From: Acidimicrobiia bacterium
GTDB taxonomy: Bacteria > Actinomycetota > Acidimicrobiia > Acidimicrobiales > Bin134
NCBI GenBank assembly: GCA_022826705.1
Contig: JAJDUJ010000007.1
Location: forward strand, 147,134 to 211,133
Direction: 5' to 3'
Length of the DNA stretch: 64,000 nt
Below are positions 19,326 to 29,207 of the stretch, in pieces. The position numbers were made by a program, and so were the translations under genes. The notes below the pieces were generated by a model. That model ran no database searches and was not told where the DNA came from. It saw nothing but the letters and a program-made list of their open reading frames with translations. Position 1 is the first letter of the stretch. Each line of letters begins with the position of its first letter.

Positions 19326-20165
19326 ATGAACGCCACCTCGGGCATATCGGTATTCGACGTCCACCACCATGTGGGCGACGCCTCGGGTGCGCTGGGCCTG
19401 CCGCCTGAGGAGGCCCCCGATCCCGAGGCCTACGCCGCCCTGGAGCTGGCCAAGCGCATCGAGATCATGGAATCCGGCGGCATAGACCAGGCCGCGGTGA
19501 TTCCCGGTCATGGTTATCTAAGGCCCAACGGCCATGCCGATACCCAGGCCGTGAATGACAAGATCGCCGCCTACCGCGACGCCACCCCCAACCGCTTCCC
19601 GGTGGCCATCGGCATTGTGGAGCCCCGCGACGGCGAGACCAGCCTGGGCGAGTTGGAGCGGGCCGCCGGGCCGCTCGGCCTGGTCGGGATGAGCTTCCAC
19701 ACTCGCTTCCAGGGGGTGAGCCTCGACAACCACTGGGTGAACACCTACGTGGGGGCCATGGGCGAGCTGGGCCTGCTCCCGGTGGTCCACGCGCTGGATG
19801 AGACTGCGGAGGAGTCGCTGTGGAAAGTGGGGTTGCTCGCCTCCCGCCACCCCGATCTAACCATGCTGGTGCTCGACGGCTACTCCACTCACGAGGGCAC
19901 CAAGCACTGCGGACACCTGGCTGCCACCTATCCCAATCTGGTGTTCGATTGCAGCCTTTCATACAATTTCGACTTCATCGCCAACCATGTGCGCCAGCAC
20001 GGCGCCCACCGTTACGTCTATGGGACCGACCTGTACTCCTGGCCACTCGGCCAGCGCATCAGCCACATCCTGGGGCAGATGCTTGAGTCGGATCTGTCAG
20101 ATGACGACAAGATCGCAATAGCTGGAGCCAACGCCCGGCAACTATTTGGACTGGAACCATCATGA
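19326..20165 (+). CDS. Amidohydrolase (TIM-barrel metal-dependent hydrolase, Amidohydro_2)
   Basis: This 279-residue protein begins with VFDVHHHVGDASG, where the HxH of strand 1 binds metal. Later it has PVVHALDE and YGTDLYSW, with the Asp that acts as catalytic base near the end of the barrel. The family includes decarboxylases and hydrolases of ring-derived acids. It follows the enoyl-CoA hydratase by two bases and overlaps the next gene by four bases (ATGA). That makes it unusual as a link from catabolic genes to a transport operon. Confidence 0.82.
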   Translation: MNATSGISVFDVHHHVGDASGALGLPPEEAPDPEAYAALELAKRIEIMESGGIDQAAVIPGHGYLRPNGHADTQAVNDKIAAYRDATPNRFPVAIGIVEPRDGETSLGELERAAGPLGLVGMSFHTRFQGVSLDNHWVNTYVGAMGELGLLPVVHALDETAEESLWKVGLLASRHPDLTMLVLDGYSTHEGTKHCGHLAATYPNLVFDCSLSYNFDFIANHVRQHGAHRYVYGTDLYSWPLGQRISHILGQMLESDLSDDDKIAIAGANARQLFGLEPS

Positions 20166-22033
20166 AGCACCCCCGAAAAAGCCGACATCCAGCGTGGATT
20201 GCGAGTGCTCTGCTAGCGGTGGCAATGGCAGCCGGTGCATGCGGGACCGTGGGCGAGGAAACCAACGAGGTGGCCGCCACCGACCTGAGCGAGATCATGC
20301 CCGAGGGCCTGTTCGAAGCGCTGGAGAACGTGGCCAATCCTCCCGCCGAACCTGCTCCAGACCCGGCGCCGGGCGAATCGCTGGCGGAGGAGATCTACGA
20401 AACGCTGGTCCCCGCCCAGGCTGACAATGAGCAAGAACTCTCCGAAGAAGAACTTCTGCGGCTGCGCGATGAGGCGTTCGTGGACTTCTCCCGCTGCATT
20501 CGCGACGAGGGCTTCCCCGACTTCCCCGACATCGACAGCTCGCAAATCGTCGACCAGGCCTCGTTCCTCAGGGCCATGCAGGAAGCCGGGGTGAGCTTCA
20601 CCCAGCCCGGTTTGGCCCCAGCGCTCCAAACCTGCGCCAGCGTCTTCAGCGAGTTGATCGCACTCGCGCCGCAGCAGGACACCAACGTGCAGCAGGTAGA
20701 GCAGGAGGAGAATGCGGTGGCGTTCTCCCAGTGCATGCGCGACCAAGGGCTGGACGACTTTCCCGATCCCGATTTCGGCCAGTACCCCAATACCGGGTTT
20801 CCCGGGCAAGGCGACGGCTCAGGGGTGACCCCCGAAATTCAAGCTGCGTTGAGAGTGTGCCTCCCGGTGTTCGGCGGAGCGGAGCCCAACGAGGCCGCCG
20901 CTCCCCCACCACCTGACGACCCGACCCCAGCGGCTCAAGTCACGGCCAGCAACCCGCAGGGCACCTCCAACGCACAGTCTTCAGCTACCAGCACCCAGGC
21001 GCCACAACCAGCCGGTGAGGGGTCGACACCCGCCCCGGGCCCCACGGTCAGCGCCAGCGTGCTGCGGGACACTGAAGAGCTGAACACTGCCGAAGTGGTG
21101 CGGCGCGACTTGATCGACACTGAGGAGTTCTCCGGGACTCTCGGCTATGGCGATCCTGAAGCACTGCATACCAACACCTCCGGTGTCGTTACCGGACGCC
21201 TGCCGACAGAGGGCGATGTGCTCGGTGTTGGCGATGTCCTCTTCGAGGTAAACAGCTATCCGGTTGTGCTGCTCCGGGGAGAGCGGCCCATGTACCGCCC
21301 CTTTGAGCGCGACATGGAGGAGGGTCCCGATGTCGAGCAACTCGAGCAGGCCTTGGCCGACATGAGATTACCCGGCTACGAGGACATGACTATCGATGAG
21401 GATTTCACCCGAGTCACCGAGGATCTGGTGGAGGAATGGCAAAACCGCCTAGGAGTTGAAAAGACCGGAGTCATCGACATGGGCTTCGTAGTGTTCATCG
21501 AAGCCCCCATCCGCATCTCATCGGTGAACGTGATCGAGGGTCAGACAATCTCGGCTCAAGCGGCCGCCTTCACCATCACCGGTCAAGACCAGGAGATTGT
21601 CAGCAACCTCGATCCTGCCGATGCCGAGATCGTAAACCGGTTGGATCGAGTTGAAGTAGAGCTCCCCGACGGCCGGGTCACCCCTGGTGCAGTCGCAGAA
21701 GTGGCCCGAGTCGCCACTCGATTGACCAACCCCCAAACCGGCGCGCCGGGTGACCCCACCATCGAGGTGATCATCGTCCTGCTGGACGGAGAGGCATCGG
21801 CCCGATTCGACGCCGCTCCCGTGGACTGGACCATCACCAAAGAGGTGACCCCCAATGCCCTGGTGGTTCCCGCTTCAGCGTTGATCGCCACCGTGGACGG
21901 AGGCTTCTCAGTGGAGGTGGTCCAAGAGGGGGAGACAACCCTGGTTCCAGTCGAGGTCGGCACTTTTGTCGACGCTCTCGTGGAGATCACAGGCGGCGAT
22001 CTCGAAGTGGGCGACCTCGTGCGCATCCCCTAG
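20162..22033 (+). CDS. Lipoprotein membrane-fusion (MacA-like) adaptor with Cys-repeat N-terminus and embedded peptidoglycan-binding domain
   Basis: The protein has 623 residues. A lipoprotein signal ends at Cys27. Residues about 85-240 hold two copies of an FS(R/Q)C(I/M)RD(E/Q)G ... DFPD ... C..VF unit, each with two cysteines. A Pro/Ala/Ser-rich linker follows. The C-terminal half resembles HlyD/MacA adaptors of Gram-positive MacAB-type pumps ([16 protein letters not shown] ... [12 protein letters not shown]), with a PG_binding_1-like insert near [16 protein letters not shown]. The next two genes encode the matching ATPase and permease. The ATGA overlap with the amidohydrolase indicates coupling. 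Confidence 0.75.
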   Translation: MKHPRKSRHPAWIASALLAVAMAAGACGTVGEETNEVAATDLSEIMPEGLFEALENVANPPAEPAPDPAPGESLAEEIYETLVPAQADNEQELSEEELLRLRDEAFVDFSRCIRDEGFPDFPDIDSSQIVDQASFLRAMQEAGVSFTQPGLAPALQTCASVFSELIALAPQQDTNVQQVEQEENAVAFSQCMRDQGLDDFPDPDFGQYPNTGFPGQGDGSGVTPEIQAALRVCLPVFGGAEPNEAAAPPPPDDPTPAAQVTASNPQGTSNAQSSATSTQAPQPAGEGSTPAPGPTVSASVLRDTEELNTAEVVRRDLIDTEEFSGTLGYGDPEALHTNTSGVVTGRLPTEGDVLGVGDVLFEVNSYPVVLLRGERPMYRPFERDMEEGPDVEQLEQALADMRLPGYEDMTIDEDFTRVTEDLVEEWQNRLGVEKTGVIDMGFVVFIEAPIRISSVNVIEGQTISAQAAAFTITGQDQEIVSNLDPADAEIVNRLDRVEVELPDGRVTPGAVAEVARVATRLTNPQTGAPGDPTIEVIIVLLDGEASARFDAAPVDWTITKEVTPNALVVPASALIATVDGGFSVEVVQEGETTLVPVEVGTFVDALVEITGGDLEVGDLVRIP

Positions 22034-22085
22034 TGGCGCGGCCTCCAACCGAAACAAGTCTGGGACGCTCTCAGCGAGCATTCTG

Positions 22086-22781
22086 ATGTCGACCGAGCCC
22101 CGGAGAGTGCTGGAGCTGCACCAGGTGGTCAAGCACTACCCGGGCACTCCCCCGGTGCGGGCCCTTGACGGCGTGGATCTGGTGATTCGCGCCGGCGAAT
22201 TGGTGGCAGTGGTCGGACCCTCGGGGTCGGGCAAGAGCACCATGCTTAACATCATGGGGGCGCTGGACCGTCCCAGCTCGGGCGAAGTCATTGTGGACGG
22301 CCAAACCCTGTCGCGGGTTCGCGATAAAGAAGTGTCCGCAGTTCGAGGACGGCGCATCGGGTTTGTATTTCAGCAATTCCACCTGCTCGAGGGATTGTCG
22401 GCGCTCGACAACGTGGCCTCAGGCAACCTCTATCAGGGAGCCAGCCTGCGTTGGAGGCGGCAGATGGCCCGCGAGGTGCTAGAGCGGGTAGGGCTCGGCC
22501 ACCGAATGGGCCATCGGCCGGGCAAGCTCTCTGGCGGCGAGCGCCAGCGAGTAGCCATCGCCCGGGCGTTGTTGGGCGACCCGGCCATCGTGCTGGCTGA
22601 TGAGCCCACCGGAAACCTCGACTCTCAGACCACCGAGGAGATCGTCGAACTCTTCTTGGAACTCAACCGGGCGGGTTCCACCATTGTGATCATCACCCAC
22701 GACCGGGATCTGGCCGCCAGGATGCCCCGATCGGTCTCCATCCTCGACGGCCGCATCAGCCACGACTCGGCGGAATCCTGA
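22086..22781 (+). CDS. ABC transporter ATP-binding protein, MacB/LolD type
   Basis: This 231-residue ATPase has Walker [11 protein letters not shown]-loop [10 protein letters not shown], signature [15 protein letters not shown] and Walker [14 protein letters not shown], which is the usual MacB/LolD/FtsE set. ATG at 22086 removes a 40-residue upstream frame that overlaps the adaptor gene. It lies between adaptor and permease in a three-gene tripartite-type set. It energises mechanotransmission rather than classical transmembrane flux, as known for the family. Confidence 0.9.
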   Translation: MSTEPRRVLELHQVVKHYPGTPPVRALDGVDLVIRAGELVAVVGPSGSGKSTMLNIMGALDRPSSGEVIVDGQTLSRVRDKEVSAVRGRRIGFVFQQFHLLEGLSALDNVASGNLYQGASLRWRRQMAREVLERVGLGHRMGHRPGKLSGGERQRVAIARALLGDPAIVLADEPTGNLDSQTTEEIVELFLELNRAGSTIVIITHDRDLAARMPRSVSILDGRISHDSAES

Positions 22782-22782
22782 T

Positions 22783-24027
22783 ATGGCGCGCCGCAAACTG
22801 CGAATCCGGGACGCCAAGAAGAACGCTTCACGCAGCAGACTGCGAATCCGCGACGCTTTGTCGCTGGGGACGCTGGGACTCCGGACTCGGAAGGGCCGCA
22901 CGGCCATGGCCGCCATCGGCATCGCCATCGGCGTGGCCTCCCTGGTGGCGCTGGTGGGCATCATCAACTCCGGAGAAGCCGACGCCCAGCGGGACCTGCT
23001 GGAGCAGGGAATTGACGTGTTGGAGTTGACGCCCGGCACATCTTTTGCCGACGATCCCGAGCTGCTGCCTGGAGCAGCCGCGGCCATTGACACCCATATG
23101 CGAGATTTGGTGGACGTGGTGGCCTCCATTCGTCGAGTACCGGCCACTATGCGAAAAACCGACCTCATCCCTGAGGTGGAGACGGGAGGCATTCGCCTTT
23201 TTGCCGTCAACGAGGACGACTTGGACTTGTTGATTCCGCTGCGGGGCGGAATGGCGCACGGCCGATTTCACGATGCGGCCACCTTGCAAGTGCCCACGGT
23301 GGTGCTCGGATCCGACACCGCCCAGGTTCTGGGCTTCGACGAGCTCTACGCCAACCCAACCGTCCACATCTCCGGGCACGAGTTTGCCGTGATAGGCGTG
23401 CTCGACCCGTTCACCATCAGCCAAGGACTCACCTTGAATCGAGCCGCGCTGATCGGCTTCCCGGTTGCCGAGGAACTCTATGACGCCGACGACAACCCCG
23501 AGCGCATCTGGGTGCAGGCCGACTTGGACGTAATCGAGCAGGTTCGACAGTTGCTCCCGCGCCAGGCCAACCCCGAGGCGCCGGGCGAGGTGGCAGTGTC
23601 GTCGCTTGATCTTGAAGCCCGGGAGATCATCAGCGAGAACTTCGAGTCGCTGCTCAGCCTGCTGGTGGTGGTCATCATCGTGGTGGGGGCAATCGGGGTG
23701 GGCAACATCATGCTCATCTCGGTGCTGGAACGCCGGGGCGAAATCGGGGTGCGTCGGGCGCTCGGCGCCCGGAAGATACACATCGCAGCGCAGTTCCTCA
23801 TCGAGTCGATGCTGCTGACTCTGCTCGGAGGCTTGGCGGGAATCGTGCTCGGGCTCTCCGTCGTAGCGGTGGTTACCCAAGTGCTGGAGTGGCCGATGAC
23901 GGTGGAGTTGTCGTTTGTCGGCGTCGGCCTAGGGGTAACGCTTGGAGTGGGGCTGGTGGCCGGGATGTACCCCTCTTGGCGGGCATCCCGCATGGACCCG
24001 GCCGAGGCCGTCCGCCCTGCGGCCTAG
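22783..24027 (+). CDS. ABC transporter permease, MacB/FtsX family
   Basis: This 414-residue protein has the MacB layout. One N-terminal transmembrane helix (MAAIGIAIGVASLVALVGI) is followed by a large extracytoplasmic domain (about residues 65-275). Three C-terminal helices start at LLSLLVVVIIVVGAIGVGN, with the conserved ERRGEIGVRRALGA loop between them. The basic N-terminus contains a duplicated LRIRDA. It begins one base after the ATPase stop. With the adaptor and ATPase it should form an efflux or lipoprotein-handling complex. Confidence 0.88.
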   Translation: MARRKLRIRDAKKNASRSRLRIRDALSLGTLGLRTRKGRTAMAAIGIAIGVASLVALVGIINSGEADAQRDLLEQGIDVLELTPGTSFADDPELLPGAAAAIDTHMRDLVDVVASIRRVPATMRKTDLIPEVETGGIRLFAVNEDDLDLLIPLRGGMAHGRFHDAATLQVPTVVLGSDTAQVLGFDELYANPTVHISGHEFAVIGVLDPFTISQGLTLNRAALIGFPVAEELYDADDNPERIWVQADLDVIEQVRQLLPRQANPEAPGEVAVSSLDLEAREIISENFESLLSLLVVVIIVVGAIGVGNIMLISVLERRGEIGVRRALGARKIHIAAQFLIESMLLTLLGGLAGIVLGLSVVAVVTQVLEWPMTVELSFVGVGLGVTLGVGLVAGMYPSWRASRMDPAEAVRPAA

Positions 24028-24068
24028 TGGCGTGCTTCTCGGCTACTTGACCTGCATCGAACACGAAA

Positions 24069-24074
24069 TAGTGT
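24069..24074 (+). promoter_or_regulatory. Putative leaderless -10 (TAGTGT) for the acyl-CoA dehydrogenase at 24082
   Basis: TANNNT hexamer 7 bases before ATG 24082; no Shine-Dalgarno sequence. Confidence 0.45.
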
Positions 24075-24081
24075 CTGGGCC

Positions 24082-25284
24082 ATGACTGTCACCCTCGAGG
24101 AGTTTCGGCAGCGGACTCAAGAGTTTCTGACCGCCAACGCCGTTCCCCGCAGTGAACCGCCGTTGGAGTGGACTGAGGAATCGCTGGTGGCCGAGTGCCG
24201 TCGATTCCACGGTGCGCAAGCCGAAGCCGGGCTGGGAGGCATCACCTATCCGGTGGAATACGGCGGACAGGGTCTAGACAAGAGCTACCTCGAGGTGTTC
24301 AACCAGGAGCTGTCCCGCTATCAGGCGCCACTGGTGCCCGCGGCCATCTCGCATGGGATGTGCCTGCCGGTGATGAACGACTTCGGCACTCCTGAACAGC
24401 AGGCTCGCTACCAGGCCCGGATCATCCGCTGCGACGACCTCTGGTGCCAGATGTTCTCCGAGCCCGGCGCCGGCTCCGATGTGGCCTCTCTGGCCACCCG
24501 GGCGGTACGCGACGGCGATGAGTGGGTGCTGAACGGCCAGAAGGTGTGGACCTCGGGCGCCCAGTATTGCGAGTACGGGCTGTGCGTGGCCCGAACCGAC
24601 CCCGCCCAGCCCAAACACCGGGGGCTGTCCATGTTCATCATCGACCTGTCGCTGCCCGGCGTGGACATCCGGCCGCTGCGCCAGATCAACGGGAGCTCGC
24701 ACTTCAACGAGGTCTACTTGACCGACGTGCGGGTGGGCCACGACTGCCTGGTGGCGGGAGAGGGCGAAGGCTGGAACGTGGCAGTGGCCATGCTCATGTA
24801 CGAGAGGGTGGCCATCGGCGCCGGCGGCTCTGGGGCCATGGGCAACCGCATGGGCAGCGCCCAGCTCATTGCCGAAGCCCAGAAGCGGGGTCGCAATACC
24901 GATCTCGTGACCCGAGGGGCTCTGGTCGATCTACACATCAGGGAGCGGATCCAGGGCTTTATCGGGATGCGGATCCGCCAGGCAGCCGAGGCGGGTCGGG
25001 CGCCCGGCCCGGAGGGGTCAATCGCCAAGCTGAACGCCGCGCTGATCAGCCGTCAGGCAGCCGACTTGGCCATCGAGCTGGCCGGTGCGTCGGGCCAAGC
25101 CTGGGCCACCGACGACGATGACGGCCGCCAGTGGGCCGACGGGGTGATCAGCTCGCCGGGGATGGGCATTGCCGGGGGTACCAACGAGGTGCAGCGCAAC
25201 ATCATCGGTGAGCGGGTGCTGGGCCTGCCCAAAGAGCCCGACCCCTACAAGGGCCAGCCCTGGGAAGCGGTCCCCCGCTCCTAA
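24082..25284 (+). CDS. Acyl-CoA dehydrogenase
   Basis: This 400-residue flavoenzyme has the FAD/substrate motif QMFSEPGAGSDVASL and VLNGQKVWTSGAQ in the middle. The C-terminal helical domain ends in GGTNEVQRNIIGERVLGLPKEP. It introduces a 2,3-double bond into an acyl-CoA. Its TAGTGT hexamer and lack of ribosome site suggest its own leaderless mRNA. It is convergent with coaE. Chain or steroid substrate preference is unknown. Confidence 0.9.
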   Translation: MTVTLEEFRQRTQEFLTANAVPRSEPPLEWTEESLVAECRRFHGAQAEAGLGGITYPVEYGGQGLDKSYLEVFNQELSRYQAPLVPAAISHGMCLPVMNDFGTPEQQARYQARIIRCDDLWCQMFSEPGAGSDVASLATRAVRDGDEWVLNGQKVWTSGAQYCEYGLCVARTDPAQPKHRGLSMFIIDLSLPGVDIRPLRQINGSSHFNEVYLTDVRVGHDCLVAGEGEGWNVAVAMLMYERVAIGAGGSGAMGNRMGSAQLIAEAQKRGRNTDLVTRGALVDLHIRERIQGFIGMRIRQAAEAGRAPGPEGSIAKLNAALISRQAADLAIELAGASGQAWATDDDDGRQWADGVISSPGMGIAGGTNEVQRNIIGERVLGLPKEPDPYKGQPWEAVPRS

Positions 25285-25302
25285 AGCCTGCCTGATAGTC
25301 GG

Positions 25303-25914
25303 CTAGCCGCTGGTCAGCGCGGCCCACACCTGATCAACGGCCGCGGCCAGTTCATTTGGAGTGCCGTCGTTCACGATCACATGGTCTGCAATCGCCCGGC
25401 GCTGGGCGTCGGTGGCCTGGCTGGCCATGCGGGCTCGGGCCTGCTCTTCGGTGAGGCCCCGCTCGATCAGCCGGGGCAAGCGCACTGCTTCGGGCGCCTC
25501 CACCACCACCACTTGGGTGTAGCCCCGCCCCGATTCCAGCTGCCCCAGCCGGCTCTCGGTCAAAACTGCCATGTCGAGCACCACCACTTGGACTTCTCCA
25601 CTTTCGTCCAATTCCTGAATCTGCACGTCAAGCTCGGCGTTGATGGCCGGATGGCTAACTGCCTCCAGTGCAGCCAACCGATCCGGGCGGCCGAACACCT
25701 CGGCAGCCACCTTGGCCCGATCGATGTGCCCGTGGGCATCCACGATTGCGAGGCCGAAAGCGTCGATCACCCCCTGCTCGGCTCGACCCCCAGGGGCCAG
25801 CACCTGCCGCCCGATTGCGTCCACATCGATCACCGCTGCCCCGAGCTCGGCAAATCGGGCTGCCGCGGTCGATTTCCCGGCCCCAATTCCCCCAGTGAGT
25901 CCCACCACCAGCAT
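25303..25914 (-). CDS. coaE: Dephospho-CoA kinase
   Basis: This 203-residue kinase starts MLVVGLTGGIGAGKST (P-loop within residues 5-16), followed by the CoA-binding acidic VIDVDAIGRQV and the family's LIERGLTEEQARARMASQ. It phosphorylates dephospho-CoA at the 3'-hydroxyl, the last step of CoA synthesis. ATG at 25914 is preferred over a GTG 11 codons upstream because TAGCCT lies 7 bases before it. It sits between three acyl-CoA dehydrogenase genes. Confidence 0.93.
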   Translation of the reverse strand: MLVVGLTGGIGAGKSTAAARFAELGAAVIDVDAIGRQVLAPGGRAEQGVIDAFGLAIVDAHGHIDRAKVAAEVFGRPDRLAALEAVSHPAINAELDVQIQELDESGEVQVVVLDMAVLTESRLGQLESGRGYTQVVVVEAPEAVRLPRLIERGLTEEQARARMASQATDAQRRAIADHVIVNDGTPNELAAAVDQVWAALTSG

Positions 25915-25921
25915 CAACGTG

Positions 25922-25927
25922 AGGCTA
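25922..25927 (-). promoter_or_regulatory. Putative leaderless -10 (TAGCCT) for coaE
   Basis: TANNNT hexamer 7 bases before ATG 25914 on the minus strand. Confidence 0.45.
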
Positions 25928-25974
25928 CCTGTCTTGTATGGCCGCACTCTGTCTGGGGCTGCCAGACTTGGGCC

Positions 25975-27162
25975 ATGCGCGTCGAGTTGACCGATGACCA
26001 GCTAGAGCTTCAGCAAGAGTTGCGGACGTATTTCGCCAATCTCATGACCGATGAGGTGCGGGCGAAGATCCGCCACACCGAAACCGAGGCCAACGAGGAC
26101 TACAAGGCGCTGATCCGCCAGATCGGCAGCGATGGCTGGCTAGGAGTGGGCTGGCCGGTGGAATACGGCGGCAAGGGATTTACCCCCATCGAGCAGTACA
26201 TCTTCTTCAACGAGGCTTGGGCCGCCCAGGTGCCGGTGCCGTTCCTCACCATCAACACGGTGGGGCCGACCATTCGGGAATACGGCAACGACCGCCAGAA
26301 GGACTTCTTCTTGAAGAAGATCCTGGCCGGTGAGATGCACTTCTCCATCGGCTATTCCGAGCCCACCGCAGGCACCGACCTAGCCGCGCTCAAGACCCGG
26401 GCGGTGCGCGACGGCGACGAGTGGGTTGTGAACGGCCAGAAGCAGTTCACCAGTCTGGCCTACGACGCCGACTACGTATGGCTGGCCGCTCGCACCGACC
26501 CCGACGCCCCCGCCCACAAGGGCATCACCATGTTCTTGGCCCCCACCGACGACCCCGGATTCGACATCCAGCCGTTCATCACCATGGGCGGCTCCCACAC
26601 CACCTCCACGTTCTACGACAACGTGCGAGTGCCCGATTGGCTGCGGGTGGGCGAGGTGAACGGGGGCTGGGGCCTCATCACCAATCAGCTCAACCACGAG
26701 CGGGTGTCGTTGTGCGCCTCCGGGGGCATCGCCAATCTGGTGAACCAAGCGGTGGAATGGGCCAAAGAGGCCAAGCTGCCCGACGGCCGCCGGGTGATCG
26801 ACCAGGAATGGGTGCAGGTCAAGCTGGCCGAGTGCCGGGCCCGGGTGGAGTTCCTGGACCTGTTGAACTGGAAGGTGGCCTACGAGAGCACCGTCGGCAA
26901 CAACGTGAACCCTGCCTTGGCCTCCACCATCAAGGTTTGGGGATCGGAGTCGATGCACCTCATCTACTCCGGTCTGACCGAGGTGGTAGGGGCTACTGGC
27001 CACCTCAAGAAGGGCTCCCCCCATGCCGAGTTCTCCAGTCGGATGGAGGAGTCCTACCGGGGCTGTTGGATCCTGACCTTCGGGGGTGGAACCAACGAGA
27101 TCCAGAGGGACATCATCGGCATGGCCGGCCTCGGCCTGCCCCGCGAGAAGCGGCGCAAGTAG
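25975..27162 (+). CDS. Acyl-CoA dehydrogenase (large-chain type)
   Basis: This 395-residue protein has EYGGKGFTPIEQYIFFNEAW, the FAD motif SIGYSEPTAGTDLAAL, VVNGQKQFTSLA and a GGTNEIQRDIIG C-terminus. With the next gene it resembles the actinobacterial FadE pairs that form alpha2beta2 acyl-CoA dehydrogenases for steroid side chains. ATG at 25975 cuts off an upstream frame antisense to coaE. The downstream gene starts 20 bases later with GGGAGGAG, so the two are one transcript. Confidence 0.9.
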   Translation: MRVELTDDQLELQQELRTYFANLMTDEVRAKIRHTETEANEDYKALIRQIGSDGWLGVGWPVEYGGKGFTPIEQYIFFNEAWAAQVPVPFLTINTVGPTIREYGNDRQKDFFLKKILAGEMHFSIGYSEPTAGTDLAALKTRAVRDGDEWVVNGQKQFTSLAYDADYVWLAARTDPDAPAHKGITMFLAPTDDPGFDIQPFITMGGSHTTSTFYDNVRVPDWLRVGEVNGGWGLITNQLNHERVSLCASGGIANLVNQAVEWAKEAKLPDGRRVIDQEWVQVKLAECRARVEFLDLLNWKVAYESTVGNNVNPALASTIKVWGSESMHLIYSGLTEVVGATGHLKKGSPHAEFSSRMEESYRGCWILTFGGGTNEIQRDIIGMAGLGLPREKRRK

Positions 27163-27182
27163 CGCAGGGAGGAGAGCGGAAG

Positions 27183-28292
27183 ATGGATTTCACCCTTAGT
27201 GAAGAACAGCAGGCGGTTTCCGAGCTGGCCAACCGGATCATGGGCGACCGCCTCGACATGGAGCGGCTCATGGAGATCGAAGCCGCCGACGAGTGGTTCG
27301 ACCGAGGCCTCTACAGCGAACTGGCCGCGGCTGGGCTGGTGGGCATCGGCCTGGGCGAGGACGTGGGAGGCGGCGGTCTGGACTTTATGGCCGTCGGACA
27401 GGTGCTGGAGGCCCAAGGCCGCCATGTCGCCCCGCTCCCCTTGTGGAGCGGGATGCTGGCCGCGCTGGCAGTGGACGCTTTCGGCTCCGACGAGCAGCGT
27501 CAGCGAGAGCTCCCCGGCTGTGCCGACGGTTCCACCGTTCTGACCCTCGGCTTGCAGGAGTACCTGAACGACGACATCACCAACCCCACGGCCCGGGTGG
27601 TGGACGGCAAGATGGTGGGCACCAAAGAGGTGGTGGAGTTCGCGGCTGAGTCGTCCAAGATCGTGGTGGTAGCCGGTCTCGACGACGGCACTGACAATGG
27701 CATCATCAGCGGAACCGGGCTGTTCTTGGTGGACCTGTCCGACCCCGCAATCACCATGGAGGCGGGCGTGTCCACCCGGCTTCAACCGGTACACCAGGTG
27801 AGCTTCTATGGCGTCCCGTGCGAGCCGCTCGGCGACGCCGACGGCATCTCCGTAGCCTGGCTGGCCGATCGGGCCGTGGCCCTGCTGTGCGCCACCCAGA
27901 TGGGCGTGGTGGATCGGGCGCTGCGCCTGGCCGCCGAATACACCTCTGAGCGGGAGCAGTTCGGGCGTCCGGTGGCCACGTTCCAAGCAGTTACCCAGCG
28001 CTTGGCCGACCAATTCATGCACGTGGAGGCAGTGCGGCTGTGTGCCAACGCCGTGCTCTACGACTTGACCGAGGGCAACGACGCTTCGCTACGGCTGCCC
28101 ATCGCCAAGTGGTACGCCTCTCACTGGGCCCACGATGTGGCCCACGCCACCCAGCACGTCCACGGCGGCATGGGGGTGAGCGTGGACTACCCGCTGCACC
28201 GCTACACCCTGTGGAACAAGCACATCGAATGCAGCCTGGGCGCCGGCACCCAACAGCTCCGCACTTTGGGCGCGAGGTTGGCGGCCAGCTAA
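27183..28292 (+). CDS. Acyl-CoA dehydrogenase family protein (second subunit)
   Basis: This 369-residue protein is a divergent acyl-CoA dehydrogenase. It has the N-terminal helical domain (MDFTLSEEQQAV ... VGIGLGEDVGGGGL), a shortened middle domain lacking a clear FAD-binding EPGAG motif, and the C-terminal HVHGGMGVSVDYPLHRY segment. Such proteins pair with a canonical partner to make heteromeric FadE enzymes. GGGAGGAG precedes ATG 27183. Its TAA stop interlocks by four bases with the convergent hydrolase gene. Confidence 0.85.
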   Translation: MDFTLSEEQQAVSELANRIMGDRLDMERLMEIEAADEWFDRGLYSELAAAGLVGIGLGEDVGGGGLDFMAVGQVLEAQGRHVAPLPLWSGMLAALAVDAFGSDEQRQRELPGCADGSTVLTLGLQEYLNDDITNPTARVVDGKMVGTKEVVEFAAESSKIVVVAGLDDGTDNGIISGTGLFLVDLSDPAITMEAGVSTRLQPVHQVSFYGVPCEPLGDADGISVAWLADRAVALLCATQMGVVDRALRLAAEYTSEREQFGRPVATFQAVTQRLADQFMHVEAVRLCANAVLYDLTEGNDASLRLPIAKWYASHWAHDVAHATQHVHGGMGVSVDYPLHRYTLWNKHIECSLGAGTQQLRTLGARLAAS

Positions 28293-29191
28293 GTCCTCTC
28301 CGCCATGTAGGCAGCCAGCTCGGCGATGCCCTCTTCGGCTTCGGGGGCCACGCTGGCCAGAAGGTGCCAGACGTGCATCATGTCTTGCCAGGGGCGGAAC
28401 TCCACGGTGCCGTTGGCGTTCTCGATGCCCTTGACCACCCGGGTGCTGTCGTCGTAGAGCACCTCCTCGGTTCCCACCTGGATCATCATGGGAGCCAGGT
28501 CGTCGAAGGTGCCGAACACCGGTGAGACGTAGGGATCGGTGGCGTCAACGCTTTGCGCGTAGGCCATGACCATCCCATGCAGGGAATCGGCGCCGGCCAG
28601 CATGGGGTCGCGGTCGGCCCGCTCGGTCATGGAATCGCCAGAGAACGTCAAGTCGGTCCACGGCGAGATGGGGGCAGCGCAGGCGGGCTGCTCCAGGCCC
28701 TCGTCGCGCAGCTTCATGCACAATGCGATGGTCAGTCCCCCACCGGCGGAATCGCCGCTGATGGCGCTGTGGGATGCCTCTCCCCCATTGGCCAGGTGCC
28801 ATTGCCACGCGGCCATGGCATCGTCTAACGCAGCCGGAAAGGGATTCTCCGGTGCGAGCCGGTAGTCCACGTTCAACAGCCGGGCCTTGGCCTCCACCGC
28901 CAGACGGCTGACCACGTGGCGATGGGTGTTCAGGTTGCCCACCACATAGCCGCCGCCGTGCAGGTAGATGATGGTCCGGTTGCCATCCACCTCGGGGGGC
29001 GTCACCCATTCGGCGGGTACCCCGCCGGCGTCCACCGGAGTGAAGCTCACCCCCTCGGGGACGGGCATCGAGCTGTAGGCCGCCTCGAAACCGGCCCGGG
29101 TCGTGGCCAAGTCAGCCGGCGGACCAGCAGCGGCATCCTGCATCTGCTGCCTTAGTGCGGCGACCGCCGCGTTGTAGGCGTCTGACGGCAT
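28289..29191 (-). CDS. Alpha/beta hydrolase (hormone-sensitive lipase family)
   Basis: This 300-residue esterase has the HSL oxyanion motif HGGGYVVG and the nucleophile motif GDSAGGG. The acid and His near the C-terminus are in MIQVGTEEVLYDDS and WQDMMHVWH. It hydrolyses short-chain or lipid-like esters in the cytoplasm. GGGAG lies upstream of the ATG. The D-hydroxyacid dehydrogenase gene ends 17 bases upstream in the same direction, so they are likely co-transcribed. Confidence 0.87.
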   Translation of the reverse strand: MPSDAYNAAVAALRQQMQDAAAGPPADLATTRAGFEAAYSSMPVPEGVSFTPVDAGGVPAEWVTPPEVDGNRTIIYLHGGGYVVGNLNTHRHVVSRLAVEAKARLLNVDYRLAPENPFPAALDDAMAAWQWHLANGGEASHSAISGDSAGGGLTIALCMKLRDEGLEQPACAAPISPWTDLTFSGDSMTERADRDPMLAGADSLHGMVMAYAQSVDATDPYVSPVFGTFDDLAPMMIQVGTEEVLYDDSTRVVKGIENANGTVEFRPWQDMMHVWHLLASVAPEAEEGIAELAAYMAERT

Positions 29192-29207
29192 TTATTTCTC
29201 CCTTTTC

